Positions 1 through 8,127 of a stretch of 64,000 nucleotides of DNA are shown piece after piece. The notes beneath the pieces are model-generated. The model ran no database searches. It was not told the origin of the DNA and saw only the letters and a list, made by a program, of their open reading frames with translations. A program made the translations under genes and the position numbers. The stretch spans positions 1-64,000 of the forward strand of contig JAHBVH010000022.1 in the NCBI GenBank assembly GCA_019637645.1. Direction: 5' to 3'. Origin of the DNA: Caldilineaceae bacterium. Its GTDB lineage: Bacteria; Chloroflexota; Anaerolineae; Caldilineales; Caldilineaceae. The first letter of the stretch is position 1. The number at the start of each line of letters is the position of its first letter.

Positions 1-751
1 AGGCTTGAATGCCAGCCAGCGACTCTTCCGAGCTGAAGGTGGAGGTCTTGAAATCTTCACTCACGGGTTGACCACCGTAGCCCACGACCCAAGGAATGAA
101 ATAGGCCCACCAATCCCAGCCGCTGGCCCCACCAATGGCAACACAGTTTACATCGGGTTTGGCCGTCTGGATCGTCTTACAGGCTTCGATCAAGTCATCC
201 CAAGACCACTCATCGGTCGGCAAGGGCGCGCCGGTTTCGGTAAAGAGATCCTTGTTATAGTACATCTGCACACTATCCCACGAAGCAGGGATCATAAAGG
301 TACCCGGTGTGCCGATCACTTGCCCGAGGCCCAAAATGTTGGGATAGATGTCATCAAAGGAGAAGTTACCATCGACCGAGGCGAGATCTTCCAGATTTAG
401 CAAAACGCCATTTTCCACAAAGGGTACGGTAAAGAGATCCGCCGAGAACATCACATCGGGGAGGTTACCCGCCGCGGCTTTGGCATAAATCCCCTCGGCA
501 TAGTCGCCTTGGGCACACTCAATGGCCACCTTGGCATTGGGGTTAGCCGCTTCAAATTCCTTGACCAACATGTCGGTGATCGGGGTTGTAATGGGAGCAC
601 AGACATCCAACCAAGTTATGGTGATGGGGCCATCTTCGGCGGCTGGGGCGGCGGGTTGGCCGGGAACAGCACAAGCACTGAGCACGAGGCTCAGGACGGT
701 CATACAGGCGATCAAATACCACCAGTTATGTTTGGGGTGCGCGCGCGACAT
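1..751 (-). CDS. Sugar ABC transporter substrate-binding lipoprotein (3' end outside window)
   Basis: The frame reads leftward from ATG at 751 for 250 codons without a stop and leaves the window. The start MSRAHPKHNWWYLIACM is followed by a hydrophobic stretch ending in LVLSACA, a good lipobox (LSAC), so the mature protein would be lipid-anchored outside the membrane. The rest fits extracellular solute-binding family 1: ITITWLDVCAP near residue 47, FEAANPNAKV near 70, LPDVMFSADL near 97, and MYYNKDLFTETGAPLP about residue 165, the usual 'yyNkdlFkkaG' signature. GGAGG lies about 10 nt before the ATG. Permease and ATPase genes would lie to the left. The substrate is probably a sugar or oligosaccharide, but this is inferred from the family only. 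A LacI-type operator upstream (985-1002) supports sugar-responsive control. Confidence 0.9.
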   Translation of the reverse strand, partial: MSRAHPKHNWWYLIACMTVLSLVLSACAVPGQPAAPAAEDGPITITWLDVCAPITTPITDMLVKEFEAANPNAKVAIECAQGDYAEGIYAKAAAGNLPDVMFSADLFTVPFVENGVLLNLEDLASVDGNFSFDDIYPNILGLGQVIGTPGTFMIPASWDSVQMYYNKDLFTETGAPLPTDEWSWDDLIEACKTIQTAKPDVNCVAIGGASGWDWWAYFIPWVVGYGGQPVSEDFKTSTFSSEESLAGIQA

Positions 752-973
752 ACAGGGAGGTCCTCCTTTGTCATAATGCCAAGTATGGGTTCAGTTGAGA
801 GAAGTTAATAATGGGAAACTGGGTGAGAGTCAGTTACAGTCGAGCATAAATGCAAACAATATGAGCCTAGACATAGCTCTGCCTAGTGAACCCAACGGAG
901 AAAGGAATGGGCTCACAACGACGGATTAGCATGCATTGGGAGAGTAACTTGAACTGACATCAACCGAGTGTTC

Positions 974-1002
974 ACTCTACCATTTTGCAAAACGGTTGTC
1001 AA
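974..1002 (-). promoter_or_regulatory. Sigma-70-type promoter with overlapping LacI-type palindrome
   Basis: On the minus strand TTGACA (1002-997) and TAGAGT (979-974) are separated by 17 nt, a near-consensus promoter for the solute-binding gene starting at 751. The -35 box and spacer overlap an 18-bp imperfect palindrome at 985-1002, TTGCAAAACGGTTGTCAA, matching its own complement at 12 of 18 positions with a central CG. That is the layout of LacI/GalR-family operators. The predicted leader is about 215 nt. No regulator gene is in the window. The remaining DNA between 752 and 1174 shows nothing else I can assign. Confidence 0.6.
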
Positions 1003-1174
1003 ATGGCAAAAATTCGCAAAATTGCATAGAATGTAGGGAGTAGGAACTATGCACCGGAACAAACCTAACAGCTCTTGAAAACTTGTCAGCACTTTGATGG
1101 CAACCCATTGGTTCGTACATAGCTTCTACGCTTCCAACCAGACAATTCAGCTAGACCCAAGGAGAAGCCTTGCC

Positions 1175-2200
1175 ATGCCAGCCATTCAATTCGGCTATAG
1201 TGTCCCCATTTTTGCCTATCCCGGCGGACGCCTCTTTCGCACCCCCAACTATGCCAAACTCGAGGTTGCCACTACCATGTACCTTGCTCAACTGGCCGAT
1301 CGGCTTGGCTATGATTCACTCTGGGTGGCTGATCACCTGATGCTCGGCCATGAGAATGCAATCATGGAAGGCTGGACGACCTTGGCGGCGCTGGCCGGGT
1401 CTACCAGCCAAGCCAAGTTAGGCATGATTCACCAAGGCCATTTTTTTCGGCATCCTGCAATCGCGGCCAAGATGACCGCAACGCTCGACCAGATCAGCGG
1501 GGGTCGCTTTATCTACTTTATCGATGGCGGCTACGGACGCCAGGAGCACTACGCCTATGGCTTGCCCTACCCCGCCACCATGGAAGACCGCGTTGCTGAA
1601 GTGGTGGCTGGGCTAGAAGTGACCCTAGCCTTGTGGCAAGCCGATAAACCTATCACCTTTGACAATGGTCGCTATCAACTACACGAAGCGACTTGTACCC
1701 CACGCACCGTTCAACAACCCCACCCACCCGTTTGGTTTGGCGAAGCGCATCCGGCCTTGCTAGATGCCTGTGCGCGCTATGGCCAAGGCTGGAATACGGT
1801 GCCAGTTGCGCGCCCCGAACTTCAACAACGCTTAGCGGCCTTGGATGCCGCTTGTCGCGCCGTGGGGCGGAGTGCCAACGAGTTGGAAAAGAGCCTGGAA
1901 ATCCAAATTTTAGTAGCACCGGATCATGCAGCGTTACGCCGCCAATTTCAAGCCATGATCGCTCTAGTCCCCGGTGGCGACGTGAACCCCGATCTACAAG
2001 CGTTTGTCAATGGTACAACCGACAAACTCCCCGCCAACCTGACCGATACCCAGCTTATCGGTACGCCCGACGAAGTGACCCAACAGATTGCCGCCTATAT
2101 TGAATTGGGAATTACCCATTTCCTCTTCTGGTTTATCGATGCGCCCGACACGGCAGCGCTGCAACTCTTTGCAGAACAAGTGGCACCCCGTTTCCGCTAG
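1175..2200 (+). CDS. LLM-class (luciferase-like) flavin/F420-dependent oxidoreductase
   Basis: A 341-residue protein with the bacterial luciferase-like TIM-barrel fold. Typical segments are IQFGYSVPIFAYPG at the N-terminus, LADRLGYDSLWVADHLM near residue 47, the long conserved block around GRFIYFIDGGYGRQEHYAYGLPY, and HPPVWFGEAHPALLDACARYGQGWN in the middle. The family uses reduced FMN or F420 to oxidise or reduce small organic substrates; which cofactor and substrate apply here cannot be read from the sequence. The frame is open to 1094, but AAGGAG at 1159-1164 sits 10 nt before the ATG at 1175 and the upstream 27 codons look unlike the family, so 1175 is preferred. It is transcribed away from the sugar-binding gene and stands alone. 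Confidence 0.85.
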   Translation: MPAIQFGYSVPIFAYPGGRLFRTPNYAKLEVATTMYLAQLADRLGYDSLWVADHLMLGHENAIMEGWTTLAALAGSTSQAKLGMIHQGHFFRHPAIAAKMTATLDQISGGRFIYFIDGGYGRQEHYAYGLPYPATMEDRVAEVVAGLEVTLALWQADKPITFDNGRYQLHEATCTPRTVQQPHPPVWFGEAHPALLDACARYGQGWNTVPVARPELQQRLAALDAACRAVGRSANELEKSLEIQILVAPDHAALRRQFQAMIALVPGGDVNPDLQAFVNGTTDKLPANLTDTQLIGTPDEVTQQIAAYIELGITHFLFWFIDAPDTAALQLFAEQVAPRFR

Positions 2201-2426
2201 ACCAACCCTGGTATACACTATGGGATTGGCGCAGGTAACGCCAGGCAGAATGACCACTACCTCCCGACAAAGGTGGCAAAGATCGGAAAACTTGGTACAA
2301 TAGGCCCAAATTCGCATATGTCAGTCAGAACTTGCATCAAGCTAAACCTGTCAGATACAGACAAGTCAGCCGGGAACGCGGCCTTGTCTACTTGATCACC
2401 TGTCCACCTATAGCTGGGAGAATCTC

Positions 2427-3464
2427 ATGCGCTTGCAAAGAGAATACTACAACGGGTTGCGCACCGCCCTTGGTCTCTGTCTACTTTTAATCATCAGTGG
2501 CTGTGGCTTCGATCTGGGGTCGGCTGGCCCCGAAGCCACAGCCCTACCACCGGTTGATGAGGCGCGCGCCCTCGTGCCAACCTTTACGGCCACCGCAGTT
2601 GAGCCGCCAACCGCCACAGCTGAGCCGCCAACCAATACCCCAGCCCCACCGCCCGTTGAACCAACCGCAGAAGCAGCCGCAGAAGCCCCCCCAACCGATA
2701 CGCCCGCGCCCCAGGCCAAATTAACCGTGCGCGAACAAGCCATTAATGTCCGTAATGGACCTGGCACCGCCTACGGCCTGGTGGGCAGCGCCGAAGCCAA
2801 CCAAACATTTGACATTATTGCCAAAAATCAAACAGGCGATTGGTGGCAAGTCTGCTGTGTTAACGGTCAACAGGGGTGGGTCTTTGGCGAATTGGCGCGC
2901 GTCGAAAATACGGCAGCAGTGCCTGTAGCGGCCAACATCCAAGCAGCACCTGTTGCGGTGGCTCCAGCAGCCACGCAGCCACCGGCAGCCGCACCAACCA
3001 CGGCCCCACCCCCAACCGCAACCCCGCAGCCAGCAGCACCGCCGCCCCCCGCCGACGATCCCTGTGCCAACATTGGGGGCGATGGCTGTAAATTCAAAGT
3101 TCGTGAGGGTCCCAAATTTGCACCAAATGGCGGCACCGAGATCAAACTCCAGCTGATTTTTGTTCATAGTGGCGTGGATGGTGGGCAACCACAGGGCAGC
3201 TATTTTGTCGTGATGATGAAAGATGGTCAAAAGCTACCCATCAGTGATGGCGTACGCAGCATTGCCCAAAGCTCGAACCAAGGGACCCTTGGCGCTTACA
3301 ACTACGAATATAAGATCGGATTGGATAGCATTCCGGGCAATAACGTCGCTGGCAACTATGTCATGTATGTGCTAGATGGCAACGGCGAACGCGATAGCCG
3401 GGATATCTCCTTTACTATCCCCGAAGGCCAAGGCGAAGTCTGGGTCAAGTGGGATCAAGGATAA
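2427..3464 (+). CDS. SH3b-domain lipoprotein
   Basis: A 345-residue protein. Residues 1-25 form a lipoprotein signal ending LLIISGCGF (lipobox ISGC). A low-complexity Pro/Ala/Thr/Glu linker follows (about 30-92). A bacterial SH3 domain occupies roughly 95-162, with the hallmark [19 protein letters not shown] and [12 protein letters not shown] second Pro/Ala/Thr linker leads to a C-terminal domain from about 210 ([18 protein letters not shown] and on) that I do not recognise and that looks beta-rich. SH3b domains bind cell-wall or surface ligands, so an envelope role is likely. GGGAGA about 7 nt upstream supports the start. It seems to be a single-gene unit, followed by a strong palindrome at 3495-3530. 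Confidence 0.75.
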   Translation: MRLQREYYNGLRTALGLCLLLIISGCGFDLGSAGPEATALPPVDEARALVPTFTATAVEPPTATAEPPTNTPAPPPVEPTAEAAAEAPPTDTPAPQAKLTVREQAINVRNGPGTAYGLVGSAEANQTFDIIAKNQTGDWWQVCCVNGQQGWVFGELARVENTAAVPVAANIQAAPVAVAPAATQPPAAAPTTAPPPTATPQPAAPPPPADDPCANIGGDGCKFKVREGPKFAPNGGTEIKLQLIFVHSGVDGGQPQGSYFVVMMKDGQKLPISDGVRSIAQSSNQGTLGAYNYEYKIGLDSIPGNNVAGNYVMYVLDGNGERDSRDISFTIPEGQGEVWVKWDQG

Positions 3465-3467
3465 GTT

Positions 3468-3530
3468 GTTACGCAATCTTGCAGTAATTGTGTACCCATC
3501 TGACAGGTTGCATACAACCTGTCAGATGGG
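3468..3530. repeat. Palindromic repeat, variant of the CTGACAGG family
   Basis: A perfect 16-bp inverted repeat: CCCATCTGACAGGTTG (3495-3510), CATA loop, CAACCTGTCAGATGGG (3515-3530). GTTACGCAA at 3468-3476 matches the left outer arm of the related repeats near 24.5 and 62.7 kb; the right outer arm is not evident. It lies just past the stop codon of the SH3b lipoprotein and could help end transcription, but there is no T-run. Confidence 0.75.
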
Positions 3531-3690
3531 GCGAAAAGGAATTCATTAGTGATAGACCCCGCAGCGATTCAGTTTGATGATCCCTTACTTCGCCCAGGCT
3601 TATACGATCTTGGCGCAAGATCCTTGGTTGGTAACCAACGCAACCGACCGGCTGGCACGGCTCAAAATGCTCGGTCAGGTGAATATATAA

Positions 3691-3720
3691 TTGCATAGTT
3701 GGCTAAGGCTATGCTATGAT
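3691..3720 (+). promoter_or_regulatory. Likely tRNA-Ser promoter
   Basis: TTGCAT (3691-3696) and TATGAT (3715-3720) with an 18-nt spacer lie 18 nt before the tRNA. This is a reasonable housekeeping promoter match, consistent with a singly transcribed tRNA. Confidence 0.5.
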
Positions 3721-3738
3721 GTAACGGTGAATTGAATT

Positions 3739-3826
<88 letters not shown>

Positions 3827-3832
3827 TCGACC

Positions 3833-3866
3833 AAACTCCAGGCTTTGGGCCTGGAGTTTCTTTTTG
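3833..3866 (+). terminator. Intrinsic terminator after tRNA-Ser
   Basis: AAACTCCAGGC (3833-3843), a 5-nt loop, then GCCTGGAGTTT (3849-3859) form an 11-bp perfect stem followed by CTTTTTG. A textbook rho-independent terminator 8 nt after the tRNA. Confidence 0.9.
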
Positions 3867-4081
3867 TTCTAAAGAGCTGACCGATTTGGTATAGCCACTC
3901 GTTGTCCAGCAGCCCCAGGAGCCGCCAAGCGGCCCAACGACGCCTGTTAAAGCCCGCGCCAATCCGTAGGTAATCCGCCCGGTGCTGAAGCCACTGGGCG
4001 GTCACCGTATACCGCAACATTTGCTTCATCTTCATCAACCACGGCTTTACGCGGTACGTAATCAGCTAGGACAGTTGCAAT
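3867..4081. other. Gap with no recognisable gene
   Basis: About 215 nt between the tRNA terminator and the next promoter. On the minus strand a frame covering 3870-4038 gives a protein-like composition (segments such as RRRWAAWRLLGLLDNEWLYQIGQLF), but it has no ribosome site, runs into the tRNA, and matches nothing I know. It may be a decayed gene remnant. Confidence 0.4.
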
Positions 4082-4112
4082 TTGTACGATTCCCTACGCA
4101 GTAGCGTATAAT
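4082..4112 (+). promoter_or_regulatory. Promoter for the O-antigen ligase-like gene, possibly leaderless
   Basis: TATAAT at 4107-4112 is a perfect -10 box; the best -35 is TTGTAC (4082-4087) with a long 19-nt spacer. A start about 7 nt past the -10 box falls at 4119-4120, exactly at the ATG (4120). No Shine-Dalgarno sequence lies between the -10 and the ATG, so the mRNA may be leaderless. Confidence 0.5.
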
Positions 4113-4119
4113 CATCACC

Positions 4120-5631
4120 ATGATTGCCGTACCATCGCCCTATCAACAGCTTGGCCGCCTCCTGCTGATTTGGCTTGGCTTGAGCTTGGTCTGCTGGTGG
4201 CTGGCTACTCAGCCGCTACCCATTCTTGCCCTAGCGCTCTGTGCTGCCACGGCCTTTGTCTTGCTGCTGCGAAGGCCATGGTTGATTTGGCTTGGCATCG
4301 CGATTGCCCTCCCGGTCAGCAGTGGCATCAAATTGGGACCCCTCAGCCTAACGGAGCTAGGCGTCGCCATGAGCCTTGCCCTATGGTTTATGGATGGCGT
4401 ACGCCGTCGGCAATTACGCCTCGACTTTTCACTGATTAGCCTTGCCCCCTTACTCTATGCCGGCACCTTGATTCTTTCATTATATGGTGCTACAAATTTA
4501 GGCGAAGGCATTGCCGAAGTGGTAAAATGGGTAGAAGTAGCGGTGGTCGTACTGTTCGTACGACAAATGGTGCCAGCAGCACAAGCCCGGTGGCTAGTAG
4601 CAGCCCTCATTGTGGGTGGTGTCAGCCAAGCGCTTTTAGGCATTTACCAATTTATCTTTCAGATTGGTCCTGAGTGGTTTATTGTTTTAGACCGCTTTAT
4701 GCGGGCTAGTGGCAGCTTTCATCAGCCCAATCCCTATGCTGGCTATTTGGGCTTTTGTTTGCCGGTTGCCGCCAGCTTGGCACTTTGGCATTGGCATCAA
4801 CTCTGGGCTACACCAGTTGATCATTCTGTCTCCCCAGGGATCAGTCTGAACTTCCATTCTCGGCAAAATTCTAAAACATTTCTCTGGCTGCTTTTCTATG
4901 CGAGTGCAACCGGGACAATTGCCCTTGGCTTGTTAGCAAGTTGGAGCCGGGGGGGCTGGCTGGGTGCAACAGCTGGTGTGGTTTTAGTGCTGGTCTTATA
5001 CAGCCGGCGTGCGATGCTCGTTACTGTAGCCGGTCTTTTGGTGCTCTTCTTGGGCATCTTGCTGAGCAGCACTGTCCCCGATTGGGTCCCTGACCCCATC
5101 GAAGCCCGTTTTCAAGATATCCCAGCCTACTTGGGGTTAACCGATGTCCTGAGCCAACCCTTAACTGACGAAAATTTTGCCATTGTTGAACGGGTCGCTC
5201 ATTGGGTTGCCGCAGTTCGCATGTGGGAATTGGCCCCTTGGCTTGGGGTAGGGCCGGGCAATTATGCCACTATCTATCCCATGGTACATCTACCCGGTTG
5301 GGAAGAGGCGTTGGGCCATGCGCATAATATCTACCTGAATGTCCTGGCGGAGACAGGGCTGTTCGGGTTAGGTAGTTACCTACTCTTCTGGGCTGTTCTA
5401 ATCGGTTGGGTATGGCAGCAGCGACAAAGGGCAAGGCAGCAACAAGGAGGCTGGCAGGTGGCCATTGCAGTAGGCACGCTCGGCGTAATTGGTCATAGCC
5501 TGGTTCATAACTTTTTTGACAATGTCTTTGTCCAAGGAATTTATTTACAGTTTGCCTTTTGGCTAGCCGCGCTCCAGCTTGCAATACCACCATCACCGCG
5601 TTTGCCAGAACAGCGTGACCATATTGGATAA
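4120..5631 (+). CDS. O-antigen ligase / polymerase-like membrane protein (Wzy_C family)
   Basis: A 503-residue polytopic protein with about 11-12 hydrophobic segments. The C-terminal half holds the family landmarks: LASWSRGGWLG near residue 275, the periplasmic loop with LGVGPGNYATIYP near 375, then GHAHNIYLNVLAETGLFGLGSYLLF near 395-420. These proteins join or polymerise surface polysaccharide units on the outer face of the cytoplasmic membrane; ligase and polymerase members cannot be told apart by sequence. It starts directly after a -10 box with no visible ribosome site. It is followed after a 14-bp tandem repeat by a GtrA-like flippase and a GT4 glycosyltransferase, which fits a small surface-glycan operon. 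Confidence 0.85.
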   Translation: MIAVPSPYQQLGRLLLIWLGLSLVCWWLATQPLPILALALCAATAFVLLLRRPWLIWLGIAIALPVSSGIKLGPLSLTELGVAMSLALWFMDGVRRRQLRLDFSLISLAPLLYAGTLILSLYGATNLGEGIAEVVKWVEVAVVVLFVRQMVPAAQARWLVAALIVGGVSQALLGIYQFIFQIGPEWFIVLDRFMRASGSFHQPNPYAGYLGFCLPVAASLALWHWHQLWATPVDHSVSPGISLNFHSRQNSKTFLWLLFYASATGTIALGLLASWSRGGWLGATAGVVLVLVLYSRRAMLVTVAGLLVLFLGILLSSTVPDWVPDPIEARFQDIPAYLGLTDVLSQPLTDENFAIVERVAHWVAAVRMWELAPWLGVGPGNYATIYPMVHLPGWEEALGHAHNIYLNVLAETGLFGLGSYLLFWAVLIGWVWQQRQRARQQQGGWQVAIAVGTLGVIGHSLVHNFFDNVFVQGIYLQFAFWLAALQLAIPPSPRLPEQRDHIG

Positions 5632-5656
5632 AGTAGCGCAAGATGGACGCTACACG

Positions 5657-5726
5657 ATCATCGGAAGCATATCATCGGAAGCATATCATCGGAAGCATAT
5701 CATCGGAAGCATATCATCGGAAGCAT
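5657..5726. repeat. Five perfect 14-bp tandem repeats
   Basis: ATCATCGGAAGCAT repeats exactly five times (5657-5670, 5671-5684, 5685-5698, 5699-5712, 5713-5726). It sits between the stop of the O-antigen ligase-like gene (5631) and the likely GtrA start (5738 or 5762). Each copy contains GGAAG, a weak ribosome-binding-like core. As perfect head-to-tail copies it is likely to vary in copy number. 14 is not a multiple of three, so any frame read through it would shift. Confidence 0.95.
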
Positions 5727-5737
5727 ATAGTCAATCC

Positions 5738-6250
5738 ATGAAAGGGAAGACCCGTTTATCTATGAACCAAGCCTTGACCTATGCACGTGGCAATCGCGAA
5801 ATCAAACGTTTTGCCAAGTTTGCGCTTGTTGGTGCAGCTGGCTCTGTCACCGATTTTACCGTGCTTAATCTTCTCGTGCAATTATTAGGGTTTAGACCAG
5901 TTTTCGCCAATACCTTCAGCTTTGCTGCCGCCGTCATTCAAAATTTTGCCCTCAATCGGCGCTGGACTTTCCCAGAGAGTAAGCAACGCCAAGCCGGTTG
6001 GCAATTGGCCCAATTTGCGTTAATCAGCCTGGTCGGTCTGGGCATTAACACCTTGATTCTAGCCGCAGTCGATCATCTGCTGATTAATTTCTGGATTCAA
6101 TGGGTCGGCCATGAACACCTCGGCTTTACCATCAGCTACAACTTTGCCAAATTGGTTGCCATTGGCGTTGTCCTCTTTTGGAATTTTGCCGGCAATCGGC
6201 TTTGGACCTACCGTGGGTTGAGTGCACCGCTTGAAATCAATAGCGATTGA
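5738..6250 (+). CDS. GtrA-like membrane protein
   Basis: A 170-residue protein with four hydrophobic helices. It has the GtrA/DPMS3 pattern: FAKFALVGAAGSVTDFTVLNLLV near the N-terminus, NTFSFAAAVIQNFALNRRWTF at the end of helix 2 (the family's conserved 'N..wtF' motif), and FAKLVAIGVVLFWNFAGNRLWTY at the C-terminus. Family members help move or position undecaprenyl-linked sugars for transfer outside the membrane. Two starts are possible: ATG 5738, with a GGAAG from the last tandem repeat about 14 nt upstream, and ATG 5762, with GGGAAG 12 nt upstream. The same frame is open further left, but only by reading through the 14-bp repeats. The gene overlaps the next one by 29 nt. Confidence 0.85.
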   Translation: MKGKTRLSMNQALTYARGNREIKRFAKFALVGAAGSVTDFTVLNLLVQLLGFRPVFANTFSFAAAVIQNFALNRRWTFPESKQRQAGWQLAQFALISLVGLGINTLILAAVDHLLINFWIQWVGHEHLGFTISYNFAKLVAIGVVLFWNFAGNRLWTYRGLSAPLEINSD

Positions 6251-7370
6251 TTATACACCAGCCATTCGTCAGCGGGCGGGGATTGGCCGGATCATCCGCG
6301 GCCAAATTGGGGCGCTGTTAGCGCTGCAGCCGGACTTTGACATCCGGCTTTTGGTCGTTGGTGCGGTCACCGCCGCAGAAAAGCAACTTGCGCCCCTACC
6401 CCTAGCAACACCCCCGCTTAGCGAGCGCAACATGGTGCGGCTTTGGCATCGGCTAGATAGCCCTTGGCCGCCTATCGAATGGTTCACGGGGGGGCCGCTG
6501 GATCTCTTTCATGCCACCGATTTTGTCTTGGCACCTAGCCGTGCACGCCGCAAGCTTGTTACAGTGCATGATCTTGCTTTTCTCTTTTATCCCGAAGCAG
6601 CGATGCAGAGCCTACAGCGCTATCTCCATGTAGTAGTGCCACGCAGCGCGAAGCGGGCGGACCATCTCCTCGCCGATAGTCATAACACAGCCAAAGATCT
6701 ACAAGAGCAATGGCAAATTCCCCCAGAGCAGATCAGCGTAGTGCAAGGTGCCGTGGACCATGAACGCTTCTACCCGCTCCAAGTAACCGAGCTACTTGCC
6801 CAAGTACGCCACCGCTATCAGATTGGTGAGCGTCCCTTTATTCTCGGCTTGAGCACCCTGCAACCGCGCAAAAATTTTGCGCGGTTGATCGAGGCTTTTC
6901 AGCTGGCGCGCCAGGAGGTGGCCCTCCCCCATCGGCTTGTCATTGGCGGCGGGAAAGGGTGGCTCTTTGATGAAATTTTTGCGCGCGTGCAGACATTGGG
7001 GCTGACCGACGACGTGCTTTTTCCAGGCTATATTGATGATGCTGATTTACCGGCGCTCTATAACGCGGCTGACTTTTTTGCCTTCCCATCACTATACGAA
7101 GGATTTGGCTTACCAGTGATTGAGGCATTGGCATGTGGCACCCCGGTGTTGACCGCAGATAATTCCTGCCTACCGGAAGCTGGTGGCGCGGGTGCGCTTT
7201 ATGTCAATGCCGAAAGTGTTGAAAGCATTGCCCATGGCATCCTCACCCTGGCCCAAGATAGCGCCCTGCGCCAACGCCTACGTACAGCTGGCCTAACCCA
7301 TGCGGCCCAATTCACCTGGCAACAGAGCGCGCAACAACTACTGGCGGCCTATCGCCACGTCTTAGCGTAA
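6222..7370 (+). CDS. Family 4 glycosyltransferase
   Basis: A 382-residue GT-B fold enzyme. The N-terminus SIAIDYTPAIRQRAGIGR is the usual glycine-rich acceptor-side motif. LVTVHDLAFLFYPEA near residue 107, GLSTLQPRKNFARLIEAF near 208 and SLYEGFGLPVIEALACGTPV near 290 are diagnostic of GT4 retaining transferases; the last contains the EGFGLPxxE donor-phosphate motif. It uses an NDP-sugar to extend a glycan, donor unknown. The start is GTG 6222 (TTG 6231 is an alternative), inside the end of the GtrA gene, so the two are translationally coupled. Position after the ligase-like and GtrA-like genes suggests work on a lipid-linked or surface glycan. Confidence 0.88.
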   Translation: MHRLKSIAIDYTPAIRQRAGIGRIIRGQIGALLALQPDFDIRLLVVGAVTAAEKQLAPLPLATPPLSERNMVRLWHRLDSPWPPIEWFTGGPLDLFHATDFVLAPSRARRKLVTVHDLAFLFYPEAAMQSLQRYLHVVVPRSAKRADHLLADSHNTAKDLQEQWQIPPEQISVVQGAVDHERFYPLQVTELLAQVRHRYQIGERPFILGLSTLQPRKNFARLIEAFQLARQEVALPHRLVIGGGKGWLFDEIFARVQTLGLTDDVLFPGYIDDADLPALYNAADFFAFPSLYEGFGLPVIEALACGTPVLTADNSCLPEAGGAGALYVNAESVESIAHGILTLAQDSALRQRLRTAGLTHAAQFTWQQSAQQLLAAYRHVLA

Positions 7371-7411
7371 TCCCCACCTGTCCCACATGCCAAAGCAAGG
7401 AAAAAGTCTTG

Positions 7412-7903
7412 ATGAGCGATACAAAACCTCTTCTCACCCCGCGCACGGTTAGCGAATCTGCCTTAACGCTCACCCTGTTTACCCAACCGGAACATTCCAA
7501 TAGTTTGGGTAATGTCCATGGCGGCGTTGTCTTGAAACTTTGTGATGAATGTGGCGGCATTATTGCGGCGCGGCATGCCCGTCGCCCTGCTGTTACGATT
7601 ACGGTCGATAGTGTGACCTTTCACCAGCCGGTCTTGCTCGGCAGGCTCCTACTGGTGCATGGCCGCATCACTTGGGTCGGTAATACGAGCTTGGAAGTTG
7701 AACTGCGCGTCGAAACCGAGAATCTTCTCACCGGTGAAGTGCTCCACACCAACAGTGCTTATTTTGTCTATGTAGCACTGGATGAGGAACGCAAACCGAC
7801 GCGAGTGCCTCGCTTACTCTTGGAAACGCCAGAGGAAGAGCGGCGTTTTCAGGAAGGGCAGCGCCGCCAAGAGGCGCGGTTAGCCCGTTCAAAACACCCA
7901 TAA
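7412..7903 (+). CDS. Acyl-CoA thioesterase, hotdog fold
   Basis: A 163-residue single hotdog-domain protein of the YciA/BACH type. NSLGNVHGGVVLKLCDECGG near residue 30 is the central-helix region; HGG and the acidic residue after it match the catalytic 'HGG..l...D' pattern. VTITVDSVTFHQPVLLGRLL and VGNTSLEVELRVETENLLTGE complete the fold. It hydrolyses acyl-CoA to free acid and CoA. ATG 7412 follows AAGGAAAAA by about 8 nt; a TTG immediately before it is less likely. The tail is Arg/Glu-rich. It is the last gene before the secDF promoter and has no obvious partner. Confidence 0.85.
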   Translation: MSDTKPLLTPRTVSESALTLTLFTQPEHSNSLGNVHGGVVLKLCDECGGIIAARHARRPAVTITVDSVTFHQPVLLGRLLLVHGRITWVGNTSLEVELRVETENLLTGEVLHTNSAYFVYVALDEERKPTRVPRLLLETPEEERRFQEGQRRQEARLARSKHP

Positions 7904-8002
7904 TGACTTCTGTAGTATGCGGGAAAGGGCTGTACGCGGGTTCGTCCCCAGCGGAGCAACGCCGACACCCGCCGTAGAATTCCCGTAGTGAACCTGTAAA
8001 GT

Positions 8003-8031
8003 TTGACATGAGGGTAAGGCAAGTCTATAAT
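8003..8031 (+). promoter_or_regulatory. Full-consensus promoter for secDF
   Basis: TTGACA (8003-8008), a 17-nt spacer and TATAAT (8026-8031) are a perfect match to the sigma-70 consensus. Transcription would start near 8038, about 90 nt before secD. Confidence 0.85.
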
Positions 8032-8127
8032 GTCGTAGTTTGGCCTGATTTCTTCCTGCTTGTCAGCCCAAGGTTCCTATCATCCTGTGCCGATGAGTCA
8101 CCTGTAGCTTGTACCGAGACATAGCTT

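Noticed and set aside
2867..3145. Gly/Ala-rich minus-strand frame over the SH3b lipoprotein
   Set aside because: It is the complement of the Pro/Ala/Thr-rich linker and has no start signal.
5657..5726. CRISPR-like array
   Set aside because: The units are directly joined with no spacers and only 14 bp long.
5579..5737. N-terminal extension of the GtrA frame
   Set aside because: It overlaps the end of the previous gene and reads through the 14-bp repeats, giving a repetitive peptide with no family match.
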